This document shows, in pieces, positions 1 to 6,469 of a stretch of 7,047 nt of DNA. Position 1 is the stretch's first letter. Each line of letters opens with the position of its first letter. A program made the translations under genes and the position numbers. The notes beneath the pieces were generated by a model. That model saw only the letters and a list, made by a program, of their open reading frames with translations, was not told the DNA's origin and ran no database searches. The DNA lies in NCBI GenBank assembly GCA_023423605.1, contig JAFAFF010000249.1, positions 1 through 7,047 of the forward strand, given 5' to 3'. The DNA comes from Pseudomonadota bacterium. GTDB lineage: Bacteria; Pseudomonadota; Gammaproteobacteria; Xanthomonadales; Xanthomonadaceae.

Positions 1-1165
1 GGCCACATGCCAGGGTGGCGGCCATGGCCAGGTAGGGATTGGCATCGGACCCGGCGAAGCGGCTTTCCACCCGCATGTTCGCCGGAGTATCCATGGGCAC
101 GCGCAGGCCACAGGTGCGGTTGTCGAACCCCCAGTGCACGTTGCTCGGCGATACCTCGCCGAACACCAGCCGGCGGTAGGAATTGACGTTCGGCGCGAAG
201 AACGCCATCGCCGGTGGCGCATACGCCTGCAGCCCGCCCAGGTAGTGGCCGAACACCGGGCTGAACTCCCCCTCCCCTTCGCCCTCGCCGGTGAACACAT
301 TGCTGCCATCGCTGGCCTTCACCAGGCTCTGGTGGATGTGCATGGCGCTGCCGGGTTCGTTTTCCATCGGCTTGGCCAGGAAGGTGGCATACACACCGTG
401 GCGCATCGCTGCTTCGCGCATGGTGCGCTTGAACAGGAACACCTGGTCGGCCAGGTCCATGGCATCGGAATGGCTGAAATTGACCTCCAGCTGCGCCGCG
501 CCGGATTCATGGATCAGCGTGTCCACGTCCAGCTTCATGGCATCGGCGTAGTCGTACATGAGATCCAGGATGGGATCGAACTCGTTGACTGCATCGATGG
601 AATACGACTGCCGCGCCGTTTCCGGGCGCCCCGAGCGACCGGCTGGCGGCAGCAGCGGGAAATCGGGGTCGGTGTTCTTCTGCACCAGGAAGAACTCCAG
701 CTCCGGCGCCACCACCGGGCGCAGGCCAAGCTCGGCATAGGCATCGAGCACGCGGCGCAGCACGTTGCGCGGCGCCAGTTCGTGCGGCTGGCCGTTCTTG
801 GTGTAGCAGTCGTGGATGATCTGCGCGGTGGGGTCGGTCGCCCACGGCACCATGCGCACCGTCTGCGGATCCGGGCGCAGGATCATGTCCGAATCCGATG
901 GCGAGGTCAGGTCGTAGTAGTCGTCGGGATAATCGCCGGTCACCGTGGTGGCGAAGATGCCTTCCGGCAGGCGCGTGCCGTAATCATGCGAAAACTTGTC
1001 TGCCGGGATGATCTTGCCGCGCGCGATGCCGGTGATGTCCGGCACCAGGCATTCCACTTCGGTGATGCGGCGTTCCTTCAACCAGTGCAGCAGGCTGCTT
1101 TCCCGGGCCTCCGCAACGGTGGGCGGCTTGCGCGGGCGGGTGCGCGGGCGGGGTTGCGGACTCAT
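1..1165 (-). CDS. puuA: Gamma-glutamylpolyamine synthetase-like glutamine synthetase (partial, C-terminus beyond left edge)
   Basis: This is a glutamine-synthetase-fold enzyme, predicted to ligate glutamate to an amine (putrescine or another polyamine) using ATP in the cytoplasm, the first step of the Puu pathway. The frame stays open from ATG at 1165 to the left edge, giving 388 residues; E. coli PuuA is about 470, so roughly the last 80 are missing. Visible motifs are the N-terminal GIARGKIIP (46-54), APELEFFLV with paired metal Glu (153-161), ESGAAQLEVNF (220-230), KPMENEPGSAMHIHQS (265-280), NSYRRLVFGEVSPSNVHWGFDNR (328-350) and VESRFAGSDANPYLA (366-380). They match the metal, ATP and glutamate-site elements of the family. 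The start is supported by AGGA five bases upstream. Divergent pairing with a PuuB-type oxidase favours a polyamine role over ammonia assimilation, but another amine substrate is possible. A (Gly-Glu)4 run at 293-300 is unusual. Confidence 0.9.
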   Translation of the reverse strand, partial: MSPQPRPRTRPRKPPTVAEARESSLLHWLKERRITEVECLVPDITGIARGKIIPADKFSHDYGTRLPEGIFATTVTGDYPDDYYDLTSPSDSDMILRPDPQTVRMVPWATDPTAQIIHDCYTKNGQPHELAPRNVLRRVLDAYAELGLRPVVAPELEFFLVQKNTDPDFPLLPPAGRSGRPETARQSYSIDAVNEFDPILDLMYDYADAMKLDVDTLIHESGAAQLEVNFSHSDAMDLADQVFLFKRTMREAAMRHGVYATFLAKPMENEPGSAMHIHQSLVKASDGSNVFTGEGEGEGEFSPVFGHYLGGLQAYAPPAMAFFAPNVNSYRRLVFGEVSPSNVHWGFDNRTCGLRVPMDTPANMRVESRFAGSDANPYLAMAATLACG

Positions 1166-1170
1166 GGGAT

Positions 1171-1174
1171 TCCT
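1171..1174 (-). promoter_or_regulatory. Ribosome binding site of the puuA-like gene
   Basis: The minus strand reads AGGA followed by five bases (atccc) and then ATG at 1165. This is a normal Shine-Dalgarno spacing and is the main reason for choosing that start. The first ~20 residues are Pro/Arg-rich and low in complexity, so the start would be hard to place without this site. Confidence 0.6.
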
Positions 1175-1300
1175 GTCCAGTTCGTTGTCGCCGAGGAAAC
1201 GGCTGTGCGGCCTGCACCACCTGCCAGGCGGATGACACAGCCACGGACACCGGCGCTGTGGACACGGTAGCGCCCGGCAGGGACAGCGGCAACCGCCATG

Positions 1301-1316
1301 TGGTCACACCATTGCG
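1301..1316 (+). promoter_or_regulatory. Candidate sigma-54 (RpoN) promoter for puuB
   Basis: The 16-mer TGGTCACACCATTGCG carries TGG and TTGC with exactly ten bases between the GG and GC doublets, the invariant geometry of -24/-12 promoters (family consensus TGGCACG-N4-TTGC). The middle of the -24 element (TCAC instead of CACG) is a poor match. If real, transcription would start near 1327, about 15 bases before the puuB ATG. Half-sites reading TGCACCA, resembling part of an NtrC operator, occur at 1213-1219 and 1336-1342, but neither forms a full palindrome. A small inverted repeat, TGTG-GT-CACA (1299-1308), overlaps the -24 element and could instead be a repressor site. Confidence 0.33.
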
Positions 1317-1341
1317 CCGCGGACTACGCCAGACTTGCACC

Positions 1342-2643
1342 ATGGAGCCGACGTCCCCCGCCTGGCAGGACCCCAGCCTGCCCCCCAGCTGGTATGCCGC
1401 CAGCGTGCCGCCGCGCCCTGCGCTGCCGGCGCTGGATGGCGATGCACATGTCGACGTGGCGATCCTGGGCGGCGGCTATACCGGACTTTCGGCGGCACTG
1501 GAACTGGCCGGCCGGGGCCTGCGGGTAACGGTGCTGGAAGCCTGCCGGGTCGGCTGGGGGGCGTCGGGCCGCAACGGCGGGCAGGTGCTGTCGGGCTATG
1601 GCTGCGAAGTGGAGGTGCTGGAACGGCTCGTCGGGGCGCAGGACGCGCGAACGCTGTTCGATCTTTCCCGCGAAGGCGTGGCCCTGGTGCGCGAACGCAT
1701 CGCCCGCCACGGCATCGATTGCCACTGGGTGGCCGGCCATGCCAGCGTGCCGATCCGTCCGCGCCAGGTCCGTGCGCTTCGCGCAACGATGGATACGCTG
1801 GTGCGGCGCTACGACTACCCCATGCAATGGTGGGACCAGGACACCCTGCGCTCGCGGCTGGACAGCCCGCGCTACCTGGCAGCGATGTTCGATCCGCTCA
1901 GCGGGCACCTGCATCCGCTGGCCTATGTACAGGGGCTGGCCGATGCCGCGCTGGCCGCCGGTGCGGTCATCCACGAAGGTACGCCGGTGCTGCAGCTGCA
2001 GCGCCATCCGCGTCCCGCGCTGCGGACCGCCACCGGGACCGTGCATGCCGCGCAGGTGCTGCTTGCCGGCAACGCCTGGCTGGAAGGCATCGCCCCGGAA
2101 CTGGAGCGGCACATCATGCCCGTGGGCACCTACATCGGGGCCACGCCGGAGCTGGGCGCCGCGCGTGCGCGTTCGCTGATCCGCAACGACATGGCGGTGT
2201 CCGATACCGACTGGGTGCTGGATTATTTCCGCCTCAGCCATGACCACCGCGTCCTGTTCGGCGGTGGCGCCAGCTATTCGTCGCGGCCGCCGCCGGGGCT
2301 GGCGGCGGTGATGCAGCGCCGGCTGTGGCAGGTATTCCCGCAGTTGCAGGGCGTGCCGCTGGAATACCTGTGGGGCGGCTATGTGGACATCACCACCCAC
2401 CGCGCACCGCACTGGGGCCGGCTGACGCCGGACATCTACTTCGCGCAGGGCTATTCGGGCCATGGCGTGGCCGCCGCCAATCTGGCCGGAAAGGTGATCG
2501 CCGAGGCCATCGCCGGCCAGGCCGGCCGCCTGGATGTCTTCGAACGGCTGCCCCAGGCTGCCTTCCCGGGCGGCAGGCTGCTGCGCACGCCGCTGCTGGT
2601 GGCGACCATGGCCCTGCTCCGGCTGCGCAACCTGATCTGGTGA
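1342..2643 (+). CDS. puuB: FAD-dependent gamma-glutamylputrescine oxidase-like amine oxidase
   Basis: This 433-residue protein is a flavin-dependent oxidase of the DAO/PuuB type. It is predicted to oxidise the gamma-glutamylated amine made by the divergent synthetase, releasing an aldehyde, ammonia and H2O2 in the cytoplasm. An N-terminal Rossmann dinucleotide motif GGGYTG (43-48) is followed by the ribose-binding Glu in VTVLEA (E66). GWGASGRNGGQ (71-81) and the C-terminal FAD-contact segment QGYSGHGV (about 369-376) are both hallmarks of this subfamily. Further family blocks are GHLHPLAY, LLAGNAWL, MPVGTYI and the closing FPGGRLLRTP. Length agrees with E. coli PuuB (about 426). An upstream in-frame GTG at 1258 would add 28 residues that look like translated intergenic DNA, so ATG 1342 is preferred. 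No strong Shine-Dalgarno is visible. A different amine or N-methyl amino acid substrate cannot be excluded. Confidence 0.88.
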   Translation: MEPTSPAWQDPSLPPSWYAASVPPRPALPALDGDAHVDVAILGGGYTGLSAALELAGRGLRVTVLEACRVGWGASGRNGGQVLSGYGCEVEVLERLVGAQDARTLFDLSREGVALVRERIARHGIDCHWVAGHASVPIRPRQVRALRATMDTLVRRYDYPMQWWDQDTLRSRLDSPRYLAAMFDPLSGHLHPLAYVQGLADAALAAGAVIHEGTPVLQLQRHPRPALRTATGTVHAAQVLLAGNAWLEGIAPELERHIMPVGTYIGATPELGAARARSLIRNDMAVSDTDWVLDYFRLSHDHRVLFGGGASYSSRPPPGLAAVMQRRLWQVFPQLQGVPLEYLWGGYVDITTHRAPHWGRLTPDIYFAQGYSGHGVAAANLAGKVIAEAIAGQAGRLDVFERLPQAAFPGGRLLRTPLLVATMALLRLRNLIW

Positions 2644-2649
2644 CGCAGT

Positions 2650-2676
2650 TCAAGTTTCGACCGACCCGGCCGATAG
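2650..2676 (+). promoter_or_regulatory. Sigma-28 (FliA) flagellar promoter of the diguanylate cyclase gene
   Basis: TCAAGTTT at 2650-2657, an 11-base spacer, then GCCGATAG at 2669-2676. The enterobacterial FliA consensus is TAAAGTTT-N11-GCCGATAA, so 14 of 16 specified bases match with exact spacing; TCAAGTTT is also the -35 form I recall for Pseudomonas flagellin promoters. The element starts seven bases after the puuB stop. A transcript starting near 2683 would give a leader of about 30 bases to the ATG at 2712. This implies that the cyclase is expressed as a late flagellar gene, separately from puuB. Confidence 0.8.
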
Positions 2677-2711
2677 TGCTTTCGACCCAGCCCGCCCTGA
2701 GCGCATGCCTC

Positions 2712-4037
2712 ATGTCCGCTTTGCTGCCAGGCGCTTTCGACAGCGCCCCCGGAGTTGAACTCCTGCCCCAGCGCGTATTGCTGGTGGAAAACTCGCGCAC
2801 GTTCACCTCGATGCTGCGCGAAGCCATCGAACAGCGCCTGGAGCTGCCGGTAACGGTAGCCTCCACGCTGGCCGAGGCCGCCGCCCTGCTGCAGGATCCG
2901 CAGGGGTGGTTCCTGGTGCTGACCGGGCTGGTGCTGGCCGATGGCGACCGCGAGGAGGTAGTGGAGTTCTTCGTTTCCCGCGGCCTGCCGACCGTGGTGG
3001 TCAGCGGCGTGTACGACGAAGACGTGCGCCGGCGCGTGCTGGAACAGAAAGTCATCGATTACGTGCTGAAGAACACCCCGGGCAGCGTGGATTACCTGGT
3101 GTGGCTGGTGCAGCGCCTGGAGCGCAACCGCCGCATCGATGCGCTGGTGGTGGACGACTCGCCTTCCGCGCGCGGTTATGCCGCCGCGCTGCTGCGCATG
3201 TACGGCCACCGGGTGCATGAAGCGGCCGACGGCGAAGCCGGGCTGCTGGCCATCGAGACGCATCCGGCCATCCGCCTGGCAGTAGTGGACCAGGAAATGC
3301 CGGGCATGCAGGGGGTGGAATTCACCCGTCGCCTGCGCATGCTGCGTTCGCGCGACAAGGTGGCGGTGATCGGCCTGTCCGGCAATACCGATGCGTCGTT
3401 GATCCCGCGTTTCCTGAAGAACGGCGCCAACGATTTCCTGCGCAAGCCGTTTTCGCGCGAGGAGTTCTTCTGCCGCGTCTCGCAGAACGTGGACCAGCTT
3501 GAGCTGATCGGCACCCTGCAGGACCTGGCCACGCGCGATTTCCTCACCGGCCTGCCCAACCGCCGCTTCTTCCTGGACCACAGCCAGCGGCAACTGAACG
3601 CCGTGCAGCAGGATGACGACTGGATTGCCGTGGCGATGGTGGACATCGACCATTTCAAGCATATCAACGACACCTGGGGACACGACGGCGGCGACGACGC
3701 GTTGCGTGCGTGCGCGGCGGTGGTCGGTGGCCACGCGCGCGTCGGCGACCTGGTGGCGCGGTTCGGCGGCGAGGAATTCTGCCTGCTGGTACCGGGCCTG
3801 GACCCGGACGCGGCGCACGCCTATTTCGAAGGGCTGCGTCGATCGGTGGCGGCACTGCGCGTGCCCATCGGCGAGGAGGCACTGCGGATGACGGTGAGCG
3901 TCGGCGTGTGCTGCCTGCGTGCCGGTCGCGACAGCCTGCATGCGCTGATCAGCGAAGCCGACCGCCAGCTGTACCTGGCCAAGGCCGGCGGCCGCGACAA
4001 CGTCCGCATGGCAGCCACCGCCGCCCTCCCCGCCTGA
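2712..4037 (+). CDS. REC-REC-GGDEF response regulator, diguanylate cyclase
   Basis: This 441-residue soluble signalling protein is predicted to make cyclic di-GMP from two GTP. Receiver 1 (about 20-137) has VLLVENS in place of the usual acidic pair. Gly72 (VLTGLVLAD) sits where the phospho-acceptor Asp should be, with a remaining Lys at VLKN (K120), so it is a pseudo-receiver. Receiver 2 (about 143-262) looks fully functional: DD148-149, acceptor D193 in VVDQEMPGM, S223 and K245 in RKPF. The GGDEF domain (about 270-435) has DFLTGLPNRR, Mg-binding D311 in VDIDHFKHIND, active-site GGEEF (352-356) and, five residues before it, RVGD (343-346), an intact inhibitory I-site. There is no membrane segment. 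ATG 2712 is chosen because the FliA promoter lies between it and the in-frame GTG at 2640, which overlaps the puuB stop. The Shine-Dalgarno is weak. The partner kinase is unknown. Confidence 0.93.
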   Translation: MSALLPGAFDSAPGVELLPQRVLLVENSRTFTSMLREAIEQRLELPVTVASTLAEAAALLQDPQGWFLVLTGLVLADGDREEVVEFFVSRGLPTVVVSGVYDEDVRRRVLEQKVIDYVLKNTPGSVDYLVWLVQRLERNRRIDALVVDDSPSARGYAAALLRMYGHRVHEAADGEAGLLAIETHPAIRLAVVDQEMPGMQGVEFTRRLRMLRSRDKVAVIGLSGNTDASLIPRFLKNGANDFLRKPFSREEFFCRVSQNVDQLELIGTLQDLATRDFLTGLPNRRFFLDHSQRQLNAVQQDDDWIAVAMVDIDHFKHINDTWGHDGGDDALRACAAVVGGHARVGDLVARFGGEEFCLLVPGLDPDAAHAYFEGLRRSVAALRVPIGEEALRMTVSVGVCCLRAGRDSLHALISEADRQLYLAKAGGRDNVRMAATAALPA

Positions 4038-4044
4038 CCCCGCA

Positions 4045-4100
4045 AAGAATTGGGGACGGAGGCGGTTAATTCCATTTAACTGCCTCCGTCCCCCATTCTT
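4045..4100. terminator. Long hairpin between convergent genes; likely bidirectional terminator, possibly REP-like
   Basis: Bases 4052-4069 pair with 4076-4093 as 18 bp including one G-T wobble, closed by a six-base loop (ttccat). After one mismatch (4051/4094), another six pairs join 4045-4050 to 4095-4100. The core arm reads GGGGACGGAGGC and its complement. The right arm ends on the first base of the transporter's stop codon (4100), and the left foot lies seven bases after the cyclase stop. No long T-tract follows, although ATTCTT flanks the core stem on the plus strand. A/T-flanked GGGGACGG palindromes of this kind are, as I recall, dispersed in many proteobacterial genomes, so it may be an inserted palindromic element serving as a terminator. 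Confidence 0.75.
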
Positions 4101-5392
4101 CACTGCACCCGGCGCTGCAGGGCCAGCAGCGCGCAGATGGTCACCAGCGCGGCCAGGCACAGGTAGTAGCCCACCGCTACCAGCCCGAAACGTTCGGCCA
4201 GCCAGGTTGCCAGGTAGGGCGCGGGCGCCGCGCCGAGGATGCCGGCCAGGTTGAACGACAGCGACGCGCCGGTATAGCGCACCTCCACCGGGTAGATTTC
4301 GGCAAGGAACGTACCGCACGGACCGTAGGTAAGGCCCATCAGGAACAACCCCAGCGACAGGAACGCCACCACCATCCAGGGGCTGCCCGCCTGGAACATC
4401 GGGGCCAGCAGCACGCCGAACACCAGGATCAGGCCGCTGGCGGCGATCATCGTGCGCCGGGTGCCCCAGCGGTCGCCATAGCGTGCGGAAACCGGAATAC
4501 CGGCAGCGAAGAACAGGATGCCGACCATCTGCAGCAGCAGGAACTGCTCGCGGCCATAGCCAAGCGTCGCCGTGCCGTGGCCGAGCGCGAACACCGTCAT
4601 CAGGTAGAACAGCACGAACGTGGCGAACGCCCCCAGCGTTCCCAGCACCATCGGCACGAAGTGGTGGCGCAGCACCGTCCACATCGGCAGCCTGACCCGC
4701 GCATGGCGGTCCAGTGCCTGCTGGAAATCCGGCGTTTCATGGATGGCCAGCCGCACCCACAGGCCGACGCCCACCAGCAGCGCGCTGGCGATGAACGGAA
4801 CACGCCAGCCCCAGTGCAGGAAATCCTCGCCGGACAACATGCGGCCAAGCAGCAGGAAGATGCCGGCGGAAAGCAGGAAGCCCAGCGGCGCGCCCAGCTG
4901 CGGAAACATGCCGTACCAGGCACGCTTGCCGGGCGGCGCGTTTTCCGTGGCCAGCAATACCGCGCCGCCCCATTCCCCGCCCAGGCCCAGGCCCTGCCCG
5001 AAACGACACAGGGCCAGCAGCGCCGGCGCCCACAGGCCGATCTGCGCATGCGTGGGCAGCAGGCCGATGGCGACGGTGGACAGGCCCATGGTCAGCAGCG
5101 CGGCCACCAGCGTGGCCTTGCGACCGATACGGTCACCGAAGTGGCCGAACACGGCCGACCCCACCGGCCGCGCGATGAAGGCCACCGCGAATGTCGCCAA
5201 CGATTGCAGCATCGCCGCCTTGTCGCTGCTTTCGGGGAAGAACAGATGCGGGAACACCAGCACTGCCGCGGTGGCGTAGATGTAGAAATCGAAGAACTCG
5301 ATGGTGGTGCCGATCAGGCTGGCCAGCAGCACGCGCTGCGGCGAGTTGGCCGGAACCGAAGAGGACGTGGCGGGAACCGCGGTGGACGACAT
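4100..5392 (-). CDS. MFS transporter, metabolite:H+ symporter (MHS) type
   Basis: This 430-residue inner-membrane secondary transporter is predicted to import a small metabolite with protons. The MHS subfamily of the major facilitator superfamily (ProP, KgtP, ShiA relatives) is recognised from several features. TM1 reads SLIGTTIEFFDFYIYATAA (25-43), with the acidic residue in FFDFY. The loop 2-3 signature is GDRIGRK (86-92), followed by the TM4 segment GQGLGLGGEWGGAVLLATENAP (132-153). The half-molecule repeat of the loop motif is ARYGDRWGTRR (303-313). About twelve hydrophobic segments are visible and length is normal for the family. ATG 5392 is chosen because MHS proteins begin shortly before this TM1; the same frame is open to 5602 but that extension would overlap the divergent gene and reads as non-coding. 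No good Shine-Dalgarno is visible. The substrate (carboxylate, betaine, shikimate-like) cannot be assigned. Confidence 0.88.
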   Translation of the reverse strand: MSSTAVPATSSSVPANSPQRVLLASLIGTTIEFFDFYIYATAAVLVFPHLFFPESSDKAAMLQSLATFAVAFIARPVGSAVFGHFGDRIGRKATLVAALLTMGLSTVAIGLLPTHAQIGLWAPALLALCRFGQGLGLGGEWGGAVLLATENAPPGKRAWYGMFPQLGAPLGFLLSAGIFLLLGRMLSGEDFLHWGWRVPFIASALLVGVGLWVRLAIHETPDFQQALDRHARVRLPMWTVLRHHFVPMVLGTLGAFATFVLFYLMTVFALGHGTATLGYGREQFLLLQMVGILFFAAGIPVSARYGDRWGTRRTMIAASGLILVFGVLLAPMFQAGSPWMVVAFLSLGLFLMGLTYGPCGTFLAEIYPVEVRYTGASLSFNLAGILGAAPAPYLATWLAERFGLVAVGYYLCLAALVTICALLALQRRVQ

Positions 5393-5539
5393 GGGCAGGA
5401 CGGGCCGGAGATGAGCTTCCGGATTCTGCCACGCGACCACCGCCGGCGAACGGATTGGTTTCAGTGGACACTGCCGCTGCCACCCTGCGTCGGATCGCGT
5501 CCGGTCGGCGGCAAGGCCATCCCCCGGGCCGGCCCTGCA

Positions 5540-5563
5540 GGACCCGGTACAATGGCCGGTTCC
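5540..5563 (+). promoter_or_regulatory. Candidate promoter -10 box inside an inverted repeat, upstream of the ParB-like gene
   Basis: TACAAT at 5548-5553 resembles a -10 box and lies 32 bases before the ATG at 5586. No convincing -35 element is seen in the GC-rich DNA upstream. The box sits in the loop of an inverted repeat with arms GGACCCGG (5540-5547) and CCGGTTCC (5556-5563), seven of eight bases pairing. A palindrome over a -10 box is a plausible operator. The rest of 5393-5585 shows no clear promoter for the divergent transporter. Confidence 0.35.
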
Positions 5564-5585
5564 GCTCCACTGCTCCTGCACGCCC

Positions 5586-6440
5586 ATGGACATCATCGTC
5601 AAAGAAGAACTGAAGGCCTATATCGACCCGCTCACTGCGGACGAATACGAGGCGCTGGAGCGCAGCATCCTCGCCGAAGGCTGCCGCGACGCGCTGGTGC
5701 TGTGGGGCGATGTGCTGGTGGACGGGCACAACCGGCATGGCATCTGCCAGAAACACGGCCTGCCGTTCAACACGGTGCAGAACACCCGCTTCCGGAACAT
5801 GGAAGACGTGCACCTGTGGATGATCGAACAGCACCTGGGGCGGCGCAGCGTGTCCGATTTCCAGCGCGGCGAACTGGCGCTGCGCAAGCGCGAGATCCTC
5901 GCCGAGCGCAAGCGCCTGGAACAGGAGCAGCTGCAACGCGAGAGCGATGGCAGCGCCGAACATCCACAGGATGACCAGGACAGCCCGCCCTGGGAACCGG
6001 CGCCGCGGCTGACCCGCGCCGACCTGGCACGCGAAGCCAAGCTGAGCAGCAGCCAGATCGGCATGATTGAACGCATCCGTGCGCAGGCCGCACCGGAAGT
6101 GGTGGACGCGGTGAGGAGCGGGCAGCTGTCGATCAGCGCGGCGGCAGCGGTGGCATCGTTGCCGGAGGAAGAACAGCGCGCGGCGGCATCGGCGGGCAAG
6201 GACGAGCTGAAGCAGGCCGCCCGGCGCGCACGCGAAGCCAACCGCAGGCCGCGCCCGGCCCGGCCTGAAGCGGAAGAGGCGCAGCCGGAAGCAGGTGCGG
6301 ATGAAGCGGACACGCGTGATGCGCAGGTCCTTGCCGCGTTGGAGGAGCTGGGTGAGGACGTGCCGGCACTGCGTGCGCGCATCGTCGCACTGAGCCGTGA
6401 AAACGATGCGCTGCGCCGGCAGCTGCAGCAGATGCGGTGA
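5586..6440 (+). CDS. Orphan ParB/Srx-fold DNA-binding protein
   Basis: This 284-residue protein has a ParB-like N-terminal domain (about 1-100) recognised by LTADEYEALERSILAEG, the core DVLVDGHNRHGICQKHGLPF (42-61; its DGHNR corresponds to the DG-x-R box of ParB NTPase domains) and the helical WMIEQHLGRRSVSDFQRGELAL. A charged linker (101-140) leads to a helix-turn-helix region, RLTRADLAREAKLSSSQIGMIERIRAQ (141-167), then VRSGQLSISAAAAVASLPEEEQ, which resembles KorB/ParB DNA-binding domains. After a Pro/Glu/Ala-rich stretch, the C-terminus (about 260-284) has heptad-like leucines typical of a dimerising coiled coil. There is no ParA partner in the window, so a regulator or a partition-like accessory protein are both possible. 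Relatives are commonly labelled plasmid replication/partition-related. It may be autoregulated through the palindrome over its -10 box. Codon use matches its neighbours. Confidence 0.82.
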   Translation: MDIIVKEELKAYIDPLTADEYEALERSILAEGCRDALVLWGDVLVDGHNRHGICQKHGLPFNTVQNTRFRNMEDVHLWMIEQHLGRRSVSDFQRGELALRKREILAERKRLEQEQLQRESDGSAEHPQDDQDSPPWEPAPRLTRADLAREAKLSSSQIGMIERIRAQAAPEVVDAVRSGQLSISAAAAVASLPEEEQRAAASAGKDELKQAARRAREANRRPRPARPEAEEAQPEAGADEADTRDAQVLAALEELGEDVPALRARIVALSRENDALRRQLQQMR

Positions 6441-6450
6441 TGCATGGGTG

Positions 6451-6469
6451 TGACGACCAACGGTCGTCA
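6451..6469 (+). terminator. Perfect short hairpin just after the ParB-like gene
   Basis: TGACGACC-AAC-GGTCGTCA forms a perfect 8-bp stem with a three-base loop, ten bases after the stop codon at 6438-6440. Outer bases GGG (6446-6448) and CCC (6469-6472) could extend it around a bulge. No T-run follows, so it may be a factor-assisted terminator or a REP-like palindrome. Its right arm supplies the first unit of the repeat array. Confidence 0.55.

Noticed and set aside
1213..1230. Sigma-54-like TGGCA...TGC on the minus strand upstream of puuA
   Set aside because: The GG and GC doublets are two bases too close together for a -24/-12 promoter.
1324..2463. 379-codon minus-strand open frame opposite puuB
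   Set aside because: Shadow of a well-conserved flavoenzyme in high-GC DNA; no motif and biased composition.
2640..2711. GTG at 2640 overlapping the puuB stop as a coupled start for the cyclase
   Set aside because: The 24 added residues would be encoded by the FliA promoter itself, and no ribosome site precedes the GTG.
2451..4682. 743-codon minus-strand open frame
   Set aside because: It is antisense to the cyclase, a recognisable multidomain protein, and covers most of the terminator hairpin. It reflects G/C-biased third positions, and its product is His/Arg/Ala-rich without domains.
5393..5602. 70-codon N-terminal extension of the transporter
   Set aside because: It would overlap the ParB-like start and its promoter; MHS proteins begin shortly before the first membrane segment, which fits ATG 5392.
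4577..5974. 465-codon plus-strand open frame
   Set aside because: Antisense to the transporter and out of frame with the ParB-like gene; Gln/Arg-rich composition typical of a shadow frame.
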